Of a stretch of 64,000 nucleotides of DNA, positions 36,165 through 44,423 are shown one piece after another (the stretch's first letter is position 1; every line of letters begins with the position of its first letter). The notes beneath the pieces were generated by a model. The model did no database searches. It was given only the letters and a program-made list of their open reading frames with translations, and was not told the DNA's origin. The DNA lies in contig CAIPAH010000013.1 in NCBI GenBank assembly GCA_903862955.1, forward strand, positions 1 to 64,000, given 5' to 3'. Origin of the DNA: an uncultured Opitutia bacterium. Its GTDB lineage: Bacteria; Verrucomicrobiota; Verrucomicrobiia; Opitutales; Opitutaceae. A program made the position numbers and the translations under genes.

Positions 36165-36187
36165 GCCCGCGGGGACGAAGCTGTTTT

Positions 36188-36278
36188 GCCCGCGAATGGA
36201 CGCGAATAGACACGAATCCGGAGCCCAGATGATCGAGGCCACCGCTTTCATTCGCGTGCATTCGCGTCCATTCGCGGT
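36188..36278. repeat. Dispersed cgcgaat inverted repeat (copy 2)
   Basis: It opens with gcccgcgaatggacgcgaat and closes with three head-to-tail attcgcg units in inverted orientation (36249-36277). It nearly fills the arnC-arnA gap. It is related to the elements at 30675, 54692 and 63772. Confidence 0.82.
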
Positions 36279-36299
36279 TGAAAAAACTGGGGCCCGGGC

Positions 36300-37205
36300 A
36301 TGACCAAGCCCCGCATTCTCTTTTTCGGCTACAGCGAGGTGGGTTTTGATTGCCTGTCGCTGCTGCTGGAGCGCGGGGACAACGTCGTCGCGCTGGTCAC
36401 GCACGAGGACAACCCGCACGAGAAGATCTGGTTCAAGACGCCGGCCGTGGCCGCGAAGGAAAAGGGCGTGCCGGCCTTCACACCGGAGAGCGTGAACAAC
36501 GACGAGTGGCGAGCGAAGATCGCGGCGCTGCAGCCGGACCTGATCCTCTCGGTTTATTACCGCCACATGATCGGGACGAAGATCCTGGCGATGCCCCGGC
36601 TCGGGGCGTGGAACATCCACGGCTCGCTGCTGCCCGCGTATCGCGGGCGGGCGCCGATCAACTGGGCGGTGCTGCACGGCGAACCGCGGATCGGCATGAC
36701 GCTGCATCGCATGGTGAAGTCGGCCGATGCGGGCGCGGTTGTGGACCAGGAGGGCGTGGAGATCGGCCCGCGCGACACGGCGGAACAGGCATTCCGGAAG
36801 GTGATGCCGTGCGCGCGCTGCATGTTGTCGCGGCAGATCGACGCTTTGCTGGCGGGCACGGCGAAGGAAACGCCGCAGGACGAATCGAAGGCGACCTACT
36901 TTGGCGGCCGCAAGCCCGAGGACGGCCGGATCAACTGGAGCCAGACGTCGGCGCAAATTTTCAACCTCATCCGGGCCGTGACCGACCCGTATCCGGGCGC
37001 GTTTGCCGATGTGGGACCCGCGCGGCTGATGGTGTGGTGGGCCGAGACGAATTCGGCGACGGCGCGCGGCAGAAAGGGATCTCCGGGCGAGGTGCTGTCG
37101 GTGTCGCCGCTCGTCGTGGCGACGGCGGATGGTGCGCTGGAGCTCACGAAGACCGAGTGGCGCCAGACGGCTGCGCCGGAGCTGCGGGTGGGGCAGAGGC
37201 TTTGA
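36300..37205 (+). CDS. arnA: UDP-Ara4N formyltransferase (ArnA N-terminal half as a separate protein)
   Basis: A 301-residue methionyl-tRNA-formyltransferase-like enzyme that N-formylates UDP-L-Ara4N with 10-formyl-THF. The catalytic Asn and His are in NIHGSLLPAYRGRAPINW, and the catalytic Asp is in the KSADAGAVVDQ segment. A C-terminal subdomain follows from about 205. In E. coli this is the first 300 residues of bifunctional ArnA; here the other half is the next gene. The two are separated by 126 bp of repeat DNA. Confidence 0.9.
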   Translation: MTKPRILFFGYSEVGFDCLSLLLERGDNVVALVTHEDNPHEKIWFKTPAVAAKEKGVPAFTPESVNNDEWRAKIAALQPDLILSVYYRHMIGTKILAMPRLGAWNIHGSLLPAYRGRAPINWAVLHGEPRIGMTLHRMVKSADAGAVVDQEGVEIGPRDTAEQAFRKVMPCARCMLSRQIDALLAGTAKETPQDESKATYFGGRKPEDGRINWSQTSAQIFNLIRAVTDPYPGAFADVGPARLMVWWAETNSATARGRKGSPGEVLSVSPLVVATADGALELTKTEWRQTAAPELRVGQRL

Positions 37206-37208
37206 GGT

Positions 37209-37315
37209 TTCACGCAAAGCCGCGAAGCGCGCGAAGACTTGATGCCCTTTTCCGCACCTCCGCGTTTCCGCGATTGAATCTTCGGTCGTGTCTTTTCGTA
37301 TGTTTCGTGGTTAAA
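37209..37315. repeat. Dispersed cacgcaaagccgcgaag-type repeat (copy 1)
   Basis: The unit begins tttcacgcaaagccgcgaag and ends with tttcgtatgtttcgtggtt, a degenerate inverted end. A related unit begins cacgcaaagccgccaagg in the next intergenic gap at 38375. It occupies almost the whole space between the two arnA halves. Confidence 0.7.
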
Positions 37316-37331
37316 CAACCGGCTTAATTCC

Positions 37332-38369
37332 ATGCCTCTCAAAGTCCTCATCCTCGGCGTCAACGGTTTCATCGGCAGCTCGCTCACGCGCGCGATCCTC
37401 AAGCAGAAGGACTGGGAGGTTTACGGCATGGACATCGGCAGCCACAAGCTGGAGGACAGCCTCGGCAACCCGCGCTTCAAGTTCATGGAGGGCGACGTCA
37501 CCATCAACCGCGAGTGGATCGAGTATCAGGTGAAGAAGTGCGACGCGATCATCCCGCTCGTCGCGATCGCCAACCCGATCCAATACGTGAAGGACCCGCT
37601 GCGGGTGTTCGAACTGGATTTCGAGGCCAACCTGGCGGTCGTCCGGCAGTGCGCAAAATACAAGAAGCGGATCATTTTCCCGTCCACGTCCGAGGTCTAC
37701 GGCATGTGCCCGGACAAGGAGCTCGACGAGGCGACCAGCTCGCTCGTCTACGGCCCGATCGAGCGCCAGCGCTGGATTTACGCCTGCTCGAAGCAGCTGC
37801 TCGACCGCGTGATCTACGCCTACGGCGTGCGGGACAACGTGGATTATACGCTCTTCCGGCCGTTCAATTGGATCGGGCCGAAGCTCGACGACGTGTTCGA
37901 GCCCAAGGAGGGCAGCTCGCGGCTTTTCACGCAGTTCATCTCCAACGTGATCTTCCAGAAGCCGCTGCAGCTGGTGGACGGCGGCAAGCAGAGCCGGTCG
38001 TTCACGTTCATTGATGACGGCGTCGACGCGCTCCTGCGGATCATCGAAAACAAGGGCGGCAAGGCGTCGCGGCAGATCTTCAACATCGGCAACCCGCGGA
38101 ACGACGTGAGCGTGGCCGAGCTGGCGAAGCTGATCATCACGGCGTTCAAGGACTATCCCGACTACGCCGAGCACGTGAAGAAGGCGAAGGTCGTGGTCGT
38201 GCCGTCCGGCAAGTATTTCGGCAAGTATTACCAGGACATCCAGAAGCGCGTGCCCTCGATCGCGCAGGCGAAGAAGCAGCTCGGCTGGACGCCGAAGGTG
38301 AACCTCAAGACGGCGATCAAGCTGACGCTCGACTACCACCTCGCGCACAAGGATTACCAGCTCGAGTGA
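37332..38369 (+). CDS. arnA: UDP-glucuronate decarboxylase (ArnA C-terminal half as a separate protein)
   Basis: A 345-residue short-chain dehydrogenase that oxidises and decarboxylates UDP-glucuronate to UDP-4-keto-L-arabinose. The NAD motif is GVNGFIGSS (9-17), and TSEVYGMCPDKELDE followed by RWIYACSKQLLDR (Y-x3-K) closely tracks the E. coli ArnA dehydrogenase domain. RSFTFIDDGVDAL carries the conserved Arg. UDP-glucose dehydrogenase, needed to make its substrate, is not in the window. Confidence 0.93.
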   Translation: MPLKVLILGVNGFIGSSLTRAILKQKDWEVYGMDIGSHKLEDSLGNPRFKFMEGDVTINREWIEYQVKKCDAIIPLVAIANPIQYVKDPLRVFELDFEANLAVVRQCAKYKKRIIFPSTSEVYGMCPDKELDEATSSLVYGPIERQRWIYACSKQLLDRVIYAYGVRDNVDYTLFRPFNWIGPKLDDVFEPKEGSSRLFTQFISNVIFQKPLQLVDGGKQSRSFTFIDDGVDALLRIIENKGGKASRQIFNIGNPRNDVSVAELAKLIITAFKDYPDYAEHVKKAKVVVVPSGKYFGKYYQDIQKRVPSIAQAKKQLGWTPKVNLKTAIKLTLDYHLAHKDYQLE

Positions 38370-38374
38370 GGGTG

Positions 38375-38466
38375 GTCACGCAAAGCCGCCAAGGCGCCAA
38401 GTTCGGAGCATGGGCTGGCCTGAACCCGACATGAATGCTTTGCGCCTTAGTGACTTTGCGTGAAAC
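38375..38466. repeat. Dispersed cacgcaaagccgc-type repeat (copy 2)
   Basis: It opens with gtcacgcaaagccgccaagg and closes with ctttgcgccttagtgacttt then gcgtgaaa, giving inverted ends around a non-repeated centre. It is the third repeat lying between genes of the arn cluster and fills the gap before arnD. Confidence 0.78.
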
Positions 38467-38484
38467 CCGGTTTTTCGTTCGAGT

Positions 38485-39387
38485 ATGCCCATCCGTCTTG
38501 CCCTCAAAGTTGACATCGACACCGACCGCGGGACGCGGGTCGGGGTGCCGAACTTGGTCGAGGACTGCCAGCGGGTGGACGCGCCGGCGTGCTTCCTTTT
38601 TTCGCTGGGGCCGGACCAGACCGGCCGCGCGATCACGCGGGTGTTCCGGCCGGGGTTTTTCCAGAAGGTCAGCCGCACGAGCGTCGTGTCGATCTACGGC
38701 GTGCGGACGCTGCTGAACGGCACGCTGCTGCCGGCGCCCCACATCGGGCGGCGCAACGCCGCGGCGATGCGCAACGTGCGTCTGGCCGGGTTTGAGACGG
38801 GCATCCACGCCTACAACCATTACCGCTGGCAGGATTACGTGCTGGGGATGTCGCTCGAAGAGGTGCGCGCGGAGTTCATCGCGGCGCGGGCAGAATACCT
38901 GCGGATTTTCGGCGAGGAGGCGCGCACGGCAGGGGCCGCGGGCTGGCAGAGTTGCGGAAACAGCCGGCAGGTTTACGACGAGGCGGGCTTGCTCTACGCG
39001 AGCGACACGCGCGGCGGGTCGCCGTTTTTCCCGCGCGTGGACGGGAAGGTGTTCCAGACGCTGGAGATTCCCAGCACGCTGCCGACGTTCGACGAACTGA
39101 TGGGGCGGCCGGAGTATCCCGACGAAAAAATCGTGCCGCATTTCATGTCGTTGCTGCGCGCGGACCAGGCGAACGTCTTCACGCTGCACGCGGAAATCGA
39201 GGGCATGGGACGGCGGAAGCTCTTCCAGGACCTGCTGGCGGCGTGCCAGACGGCGGGCGTGGAATTCATCCGGATGGACGACCTTGCCCGCGAACTGCTG
39301 GCGAAGCGGGAGACGATCCCAGTGCGCGACCAGGTGATGGGGACGATCGACGGGCGGACGGGGAACGTTGCCACGCAGGCGGCGTGA
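38485..39387 (+). CDS. arnD: Ara4FN deformylase ArnD (polysaccharide deacetylase family)
   Basis: A 300-residue metal-dependent deformylase that removes the formyl group from undecaprenyl-phosphate-Ara4FN, making transfer irreversible. LALKVDIDTDRGTRVGVP carries the catalytic Asp region, GIHAYNHYRWQDY the metal histidines, and FTLHAEIEGM the C-terminal His. These match ArnD rather than general chitin deacetylases. It closes the arn cluster and converges on lptF. Confidence 0.93.
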   Translation: MPIRLALKVDIDTDRGTRVGVPNLVEDCQRVDAPACFLFSLGPDQTGRAITRVFRPGFFQKVSRTSVVSIYGVRTLLNGTLLPAPHIGRRNAAAMRNVRLAGFETGIHAYNHYRWQDYVLGMSLEEVRAEFIAARAEYLRIFGEEARTAGAAGWQSCGNSRQVYDEAGLLYASDTRGGSPFFPRVDGKVFQTLEIPSTLPTFDELMGRPEYPDEKIVPHFMSLLRADQANVFTLHAEIEGMGRRKLFQDLLAACQTAGVEFIRMDDLARELLAKRETIPVRDQVMGTIDGRTGNVATQAA

Positions 39388-39399
39388 GCGCCGGTGGAT

Positions 39400-39418
39400 T
39401 GCGAGGTGCGGCCTCGCA
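39400..39418. terminator. Hairpin between convergent arnD and lptF
   Basis: A 7-bp stem (39400-39406 with 39412-39418) and 5-base loop lie in the 31-bp gap between the convergent genes. The base after the stem begins the lptF TAG stop on the minus strand. T-richness on the plus side is modest (ctatttcttcc), so bidirectional termination is only possible. Confidence 0.4.
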
Positions 39419-40567
39419 CTATTTCTTCCGGTCGATCTTCGAGAACAACCACGCGCCCAAGCCGATGATCAAGAGATTGGGCACCCAAATCAGGATGTCG
39501 GGGCGATACTCCGGGTGTCGGTCAAGGGCCTTCACCGCGACGGTGAGGAGGTAGTAGGCCAGCGTCAGCAGCAGGGCCACGCCGAAGTTGGCGGAGGTTT
39601 CGCGGCGGGAGACCTTGACCCCCAGCGGTATGCCGATCAGCGCGAGCGAAAACACGGCGAGCGCGGTGTTGAATTTGTCCTGGTAGACCAGCTCGAGCTT
39701 CATGTTTTCCCGGGCGTAGTCCTTGTCCTGGCCCGGCGGCGGCACGCGCGCGGCGAGGCGCACGCGCTCGGCCCGCAGCTGGCTGAAGGTCATCCAGTCG
39801 GGTTTCACGTGGACGCTGCCGGGCTTGAAGAAACGCTCGAGCGAGAGCCGGATCGGCTCAAAGCGCTCCGCCATGATCATCGGCGCCGCGTCGGAAAAAT
39901 TTTCGGGGTTCTTCTCGTCGCGCGCCTCGATTTGCACGTGGAACAGCGTGAGGATGAGCGTGTTGGTCGTGTCGTCGTAGTCCAGGTGTCCGGTGGCGGC
40001 GCGCACGACGCGCTTGACCCGCTTCTGGTCGTCGAGCTCCCAGCCCCAGAAATCCTTCAGCTCCGCGCCGTTTTTCTCGTTCACGTAGATGATGTAGCCG
40101 GGGAACTTGCGGATGAAGGTCTTTTCCTCGATGAAGCTGAGCGAGTTGATGCGGACGGCCTGGGCGAGCTCGCGGTGATACTCGACGCGGGCGCGCGGCA
40201 TGGAATCGAAGTTGAAATACAGGCCGACGGCGGAGCCGATCACGGCGAGGATGATGATGGGCACGGTCAGGCGCGGGAGGCTGAGGCCGGCGGCACGCAT
40301 GGCGGTGATCTCGTGGTCCGCGGACAGCCGGCCGAGCGTGAGCAGCACGCCCGTGAGCATGCCCATGGGCAGGGCGTAGGTGATCGCGAGCGGCACCAGC
40401 AGCAGCATGAGCTTCACGAACGCCGCCGCCGACAGCTGGCCGGCGAGCACGTAGGCGAGCAGGTCGCGCGCGATGTTGGGCACGAGGACAATGAACGCGA
40501 ACAACCCCACCGCCGCGAGGCACGTGAAAAGCACGCTCTTGAAGATGTAGCGGTCGAGAAGGTTCAC
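39419..40567 (-). CDS. LptF/LptG family lipopolysaccharide export permease
   Basis: A 382-residue YjgP/YjgQ permease: three N-terminal helices, a periplasmic jellyroll domain (about 125-280) and three C-terminal helices. It forms part of the LptB2FG transporter that extracts LPS from the inner membrane. NLLDRYIFKSVLF and LSADHEITAMRAAG are family segments; the latter is the coupling helix. The start is GTG at 40567, chosen because the family begins with the LLDRY segment. Which of LptF or LptG it is cannot be settled. Placement beside the arn genes fits LPS biology. Confidence 0.88.
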   Translation of the reverse strand: MNLLDRYIFKSVLFTCLAAVGLFAFIVLVPNIARDLLAYVLAGQLSAAAFVKLMLLLVPLAITYALPMGMLTGVLLTLGRLSADHEITAMRAAGLSLPRLTVPIIILAVIGSAVGLYFNFDSMPRARVEYHRELAQAVRINSLSFIEEKTFIRKFPGYIIYVNEKNGAELKDFWGWELDDQKRVKRVVRAATGHLDYDDTTNTLILTLFHVQIEARDEKNPENFSDAAPMIMAERFEPIRLSLERFFKPGSVHVKPDWMTFSQLRAERVRLAARVPPPGQDKDYARENMKLELVYQDKFNTALAVFSLALIGIPLGVKVSRRETSANFGVALLLTLAYYLLTVAVKALDRHPEYRPDILIWVPNLLIIGLGAWLFSKIDRKK

Positions 40568-40609
40568 GTCGGGGGCGGAAGATGCTTCGCAGAGGAATCT
40601 TCCCGTGAC

Positions 40610-40629
40610 AACCCGCAAGCTCGCGGGTT
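40610..40629. repeat. Short hairpin with aacccgc arms
   Basis: A 7-bp stem (40610-40616 with 40623-40629) lies in the 95-bp gap between the SRAP gene and lptF. The rest of this gap, including ttgtagggacgc on the minus strand (about 40658-40669), resembles repeat DNA, and the SRAP stop codon lies in it. Confidence 0.5.
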
Positions 40630-40662
40630 CGGGCAAATGCAGGGGCCTGGACTGTTGCGTCC

Positions 40663-41358
40663 CTACAACAAATCCAATGAGAGCTGCGGGGCGGCGGGGG
40701 TGAGGCACGCCGGGTCGTCGAACCGGATGTTGCCCACGCGCGAGCCGACGGCGACCGCGGTCATCGCGCCGGCGGGCGGCGTTCGCAGCAGCGGCGCGAG
40801 CTGTTCCGCCTCGGTCACCCGCGGGTCGAGCCACGGCTCGAACTGGTCCGGCGAAAGCATCACGGGCATCCGGTGATGGATGGGCCGCATGAGTTCGTTG
40901 GGCTCGGTGGTGATGACCGTGCAGCTCTCGAGCGTGGTGCCATCGGGTGAAGTCCAGCTTTCCCACAGGCCGGCGAGGCCGAAGGGACGCTCGTCCCGGC
41001 GGCGGAAAAGCCAGGGCTGTTTATCCCGGCCGACTTTTTCCCACTCGTAAAAACCGCTGGCGGGGATCACGCAGCGCCGGGTGCGCAGCGCATCGCGGAA
41101 AGTTGGTTTGCTGGCGAGCGTTTCGGAGCGGGCATTGGCGTGCCGGGCGCCCTCGTCGCTCCTGGCCCACGACGGCACGAGCCCCCAGCGCAGGAGCGCG
41201 GACTCACGCCTGGCGCTTTTCGGTTTCACCCGCACCGCCGGGATCAGCGAGCCCGGCGCGATGTTGTAGCGCGAAAGAAACTCCGCGGCCGCGCCGCTGC
41301 CCAGCTGGTCGAGAACCTCGCGATACTGTTGTTGCAGGAGCAGGAAACGGCAGCACAT
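40663..41358 (-). CDS. SRAP family protein (HMCES/YedK-like)
   Basis: A 231-residue protein that crosslinks to abasic sites in single-stranded DNA through C2 and shields them. It begins MCCRF, where most family members have MCGRF. The other active residues are present: Asn in HANARSET, Glu in SGFYEWEK and His in PIHHRMPVML. The C-terminal 30 residues are outside the conserved core. It lies 25 bp downstream of the radical SAM gene on the same strand. Its TAG stop falls in a repeat-like sequence. Confidence 0.92.
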   Translation of the reverse strand: MCCRFLLLQQQYREVLDQLGSGAAAEFLSRYNIAPGSLIPAVRVKPKSARRESALLRWGLVPSWARSDEGARHANARSETLASKPTFRDALRTRRCVIPASGFYEWEKVGRDKQPWLFRRRDERPFGLAGLWESWTSPDGTTLESCTVITTEPNELMRPIHHRMPVMLSPDQFEPWLDPRVTEAEQLAPLLRTPPAGAMTAVAVGSRVGNIRFDDPACLTPAAPQLSLDLL

Positions 41359-41383
41359 GGGACGGCTGTTCTAAACGCGCAGG

Positions 41384-42454
41384 TCAGAACAAGGTCAACT
41401 GCCGCCCGCCGGGCGGGCGGAAATGTCCGGTCGTGAGCGTGAAGCGCTCCTGGTTCAGCCCGGCGCGGCGGGCGCAGATTTGGAACAGCTCGCGCAGCTG
41501 CTCGGCAAAGAGGCCCTCGCCCTTCAGCCGCGCGCCCCATTCGCTGACGTTCAGCTTGCCGCCACGAATTTCGCGGACGCGGTCGAGGATCCGGGCCTTC
41601 TTCGTCGGCGCATGGTCGTCGAGCCATTGGAGGAAAATATCCTTCACGGCGTAGGGCAGGCGCATGACGACGTAGCCGGCGCGTTTCGCCCCGGCCGCGG
41701 CGGCGGCCTCGAGGATGGCGGGCATCTCGTGGTCGGTGAGACCCGGGATGATGGGCGCGACCATCACACCGACGGGGATGCCCGCGGCGCTGAGCTCGCG
41801 GATGGCGCGCAGCCGCGCGGCGGGGCGCGAGGCGCGGGGTTCGAGTTTTCCGGCGAGGTCGGGGTCGAGCGTGGTGACGGACACATACACCGCGGTGCAC
41901 TGGTGGCGGGCGAGTTCCGTGAGCAGGTCAAGGTCGCGCGTCACGAGTGCGTTCTTGGTGATGATGGAGATTGGCTGGCGGAACTCGGCGCAGACCTCGA
42001 GGCAGCCGCGGGTGACGCGGAACTGCCGCTCGCACGGCTGGTAGCAATCGGTGATGCCGCTCATCGAGATGCTGTCCGGTTGCCATTTGGGCGACGAGAG
42101 CTCGGCGCGCAGCAGGGCAGGGGCGCGGAGTTTCACCATGATCTTCGTCTCGAAATCAAGTCCGCTGCTCCAGCCGAGGTATTCATGGTAGGGTCGGGCG
42201 AAGCAGTAAGCGCAGCCGTGCTCGCAGCCGCGGTAGGGGTTGAGGCCGACGGTGAACGGGAGGTCAGGGCTGTCGTTTTTCGTGAGCAGGGATTCCGTGC
42301 TGTCGAAGTAAAACTGCGTACGCGGGTGCGGGCGCTCCTCGGGCGGGCAGTCGGGGTCGGGTTCGAGGATGAGCGGCTCGAAGCGATTCGGCGGGTTGAT
42401 GGGTGCGCCGCGGCCCGGGATGGGCGGCAGGGACTGGGGCGGGGGCGCGCTCAT
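41384..42454 (-). CDS. Radical SAM protein (SplB-like, PA0069 family)
   Basis: A 356-residue radical SAM enzyme. The cluster motif CEHGCAYCFARPYHEYLG matches the SplB-like/PA0069 group. The DSISMSGITDCYQPCE and SIITKNALVTRDLDLL segments follow. No reaction is established for this group; relation to spore photoproduct lyase and the SRAP neighbour suggest DNA repair, but this is inference. The start at 42454 (MSAPPPQS) was preferred to the upstream ATG at 42505, which lies in repeat-like AT-richer DNA. Confidence 0.85.
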   Translation of the reverse strand: MSAPPPQSLPPIPGRGAPINPPNRFEPLILEPDPDCPPEERPHPRTQFYFDSTESLLTKNDSPDLPFTVGLNPYRGCEHGCAYCFARPYHEYLGWSSGLDFETKIMVKLRAPALLRAELSSPKWQPDSISMSGITDCYQPCERQFRVTRGCLEVCAEFRQPISIITKNALVTRDLDLLTELARHQCTAVYVSVTTLDPDLAGKLEPRASRPAARLRAIRELSAAGIPVGVMVAPIIPGLTDHEMPAILEAAAAAGAKRAGYVVMRLPYAVKDIFLQWLDDHAPTKKARILDRVREIRGGKLNVSEWGARLKGEGLFAEQLRELFQICARRAGLNQERFTLTTGHFRPPGGRQLTLF

Positions 42455-42726
42455 GGCTGGGGGGAAGTTGTAAGGTGTAAGTTTTAAGGGGTAAGCAACA
42501 AGCATTCACCGAATTTCCCGGGCTTCGGAATGTTGGCCACAAAGAGGCACCCTCCTTCGCCAAGGCTACGGAGGGCACGGCAAGATCGCCGACACTCCGG
42601 ATCGAATCTCCCGCGCGCCTATGGGCGCAATGGAGACGTTGCCGCAGCCCCGGCCCCAATTTGAGCCTCTTCGTGGTAAACCTCCGGCGGGGTTGCTTAT
42701 GAAGGGTGATTCGCTTCGCTGGCGGC
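42455..42726. other. Gene-free 272-bp gap with nested repeats
   Basis: The largest gap in the window, between the divergent radical SAM and fdhD genes. It holds an AT-richer taaggtgtaagttttaagg stretch near the left end. A pair of inverted sequences, ccacaaagaggc and gcctcttcgtgg, encloses the cccttc-type palindrome at 42550-42576. No coding sequence or RNA gene is evident; promoters for both genes should be here but are not recognisable. Confidence 0.6.
42550..42576. repeat. 27-bp ttcgccaaggct palindrome (intergenic copy)
   Basis: A 27-base unit with ccctcc/ggaggg arms around ttcgccaaggct. It differs at only 3 of 27 positions from 63301-63327, which lies inside a protein-coding gene. Together they define a dispersed palindromic repeat family. 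Confidence 0.85.
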
Positions 42727-43542
42727 ATGTCACTGGCCAAGACCACCCGCCCGGTTTCGCTCGCCCGTCTCGAAGGCGCGGCGGCGCCCGAGCAGCGCGA
42801 GGACAGCCTCGCAGCGGAGGAGCCGCTGGAGATCCGGGTGAGCGGCCACAGCGTGGCGGTCGTGATGCGCACGCCGGGTCATGATCGCGAGCTGGTGGCG
42901 GGTTTCCTCGTGACGGAGGGCATGGTGAAGCGCCGGGAGGAAGTCCTGGACATGATTTACTGCCGGACGGACGGCGGGAAACCGGAGGAGAACATTTTGG
43001 ACGTGGTGCTGGCGCCGGGCGCGACGGTGGATCTCGCCCGGCTGACGCGTCACGTCTTCACGTCGTCGAGCTGCGGCATCTGCAGCAAGGCCAGTATCGA
43101 GGCGGTGCGGATGCAGTTTCCGTCCATCGCCGCGCCGCTGTCGCCCCGCCGGGCGGTGCTGGCGGCGCTGCCGGAAAAGTTGCGCGCGGCGCAGGCGGCG
43201 TTTGCGGCGACGGGCGGCTTGCATGCGAGCGCGCTGTTTGCGGCGGACGGTACGTTGCGGGTGGTGCGCGAGGACGTGGGCCGGCACAACGCGCTCGACA
43301 AGGTGGTGGGCCATGCGTTTTTCGCGGAAAAACTGCCGCTGGCGGACGCGGTGCTGCTGGTGAGCGGGCGGGTGTCGTTCGAGATCATGCAGAAGGCGCT
43401 GGCCGCGGGCATCCCGTGCGTGGCGGCGATTTCGGCGCCGACGAGCGCGGCGGTGGAGTTTGCGCGGGCGAGCGGGCAGACGCTGGTGGGATTCCTGCGC
43501 GGGACGCGGATGAATGTTTACGCGGGCACCTTGGCCGATTGA
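42727..43542 (+). CDS. fdhD: Formate dehydrogenase accessory sulfurtransferase FdhD
   Basis: A 271-residue enzyme that passes sulfur from a cysteine desulfurase to the Mo/W cofactor of formate dehydrogenase. The sulfur-relay cysteines are in SSSCGICSKAS; REDVGRHNALDKVVG and LLVSGRVSFEIMQKA are further FdhD motifs. I chose 42727 (MSLAKTTRP) over 42706. No formate dehydrogenase or molybdopterin gene is in the window. The end is 20 bp before the TPR gene. Confidence 0.94.
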   Translation: MSLAKTTRPVSLARLEGAAAPEQREDSLAAEEPLEIRVSGHSVAVVMRTPGHDRELVAGFLVTEGMVKRREEVLDMIYCRTDGGKPEENILDVVLAPGATVDLARLTRHVFTSSSCGICSKASIEAVRMQFPSIAAPLSPRRAVLAALPEKLRAAQAAFAATGGLHASALFAADGTLRVVREDVGRHNALDKVVGHAFFAEKLPLADAVLLVSGRVSFEIMQKALAAGIPCVAAISAPTSAAVEFARASGQTLVGFLRGTRMNVYAGTLAD

Positions 43543-43561
43543 GGATGTCGGACTGGGCCCG

Positions 43562-44407
43562 ATGAAATCACTTTTGCTCCTGCTTTCACTGACCCTCGCG
43601 TTCGGCTCGCTCCGTTGCGGGGCGGAAGGCGAGTCGCTGACCGACCGCACGCTCCGCCAGCTGGTCGACCAGCAGAAGGCGCTGCTCGCCGAGGAGGCGC
43701 GGAAGAGCCCGGATTTCGACGCGGCGAATTTCCAGACGCAGCTGCAGCAGGTGTGCCAGGGCTACGAGCTGCTGCTGAAGGACAACCCGAAATACGCCGC
43801 CGGTTACGCCGCGTATGGCTACCTGCTCGGCAAGATTGGCCAGCGCAAGGCGTCGATCGCGATCCTGCTCAAGGCCAACCAGCTCGACCCGGACATGCCG
43901 CTGGTGAAAAACCAAATCGGCAACTTCCTCGCGGAGGAAGGCCGGCCGCTCGAGGCGCTGCCGTATTACCTCTCGGCCATCAAGCTCGAGCCGCAGGAAC
44001 CGCTCTACCATTACCAGCTCGGCACGCTGCTGTATGTGGCGCGGGACGACTTCCTCAAGTCCGGCGAATGGACCGCGGCTGGCCTGAATCACACGATGCA
44101 CAAGGCCTTCCGCGAGGCGGCCGAGCTGGCGCCCGACCGGCTGGAGTTCACCTACCGTTACGCCGAGTCGTTCTACGACTTGGACACGCCGGACTGGGAC
44201 GGCGCGCTGAAGGCGTGGAACACGCTGGAGGCGCGGGCGCCCTCGGAGCTCGAGCGCCAGACCATGCGGTTGCACGTGATCAACATCCTGCTCAAGCAGG
44301 GCAAGGTGGACCACGCGCGGGTGCTGCTTGACAGCGTGACGGAGCCGGGCCTGCAGGCGCAGAAGCAGAAGCTGGTTGCGGACCTGCCCGCCAAGACGGA
44401 GAAATAG
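43562..44407 (+). CDS. Exported TPR-repeat protein
   Basis: A 281-residue protein with a signal peptide (about 1-22, MKSLLLLLSLTLAFGSLRCG). Helical TPR-like repeats follow from about 60 to 150, including KYAAGYAAYGYLLGKIGQ and PLYHYQLGTLLY, with further helices after. No enzyme motif is visible; such proteins usually scaffold interactions in the periplasm. It is 20 bp after fdhD and 16 bp before the rhomboid-like gene, so the three may be co-transcribed. Function unknown. Confidence 0.82.
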   Translation: MKSLLLLLSLTLAFGSLRCGAEGESLTDRTLRQLVDQQKALLAEEARKSPDFDAANFQTQLQQVCQGYELLLKDNPKYAAGYAAYGYLLGKIGQRKASIAILLKANQLDPDMPLVKNQIGNFLAEEGRPLEALPYYLSAIKLEPQEPLYHYQLGTLLYVARDDFLKSGEWTAAGLNHTMHKAFREAAELAPDRLEFTYRYAESFYDLDTPDWDGALKAWNTLEARAPSELERQTMRLHVINILLKQGKVDHARVLLDSVTEPGLQAQKQKLVADLPAKTEK

Positions 44408-44423
44408 CGCCCGTTTTTCCCGC

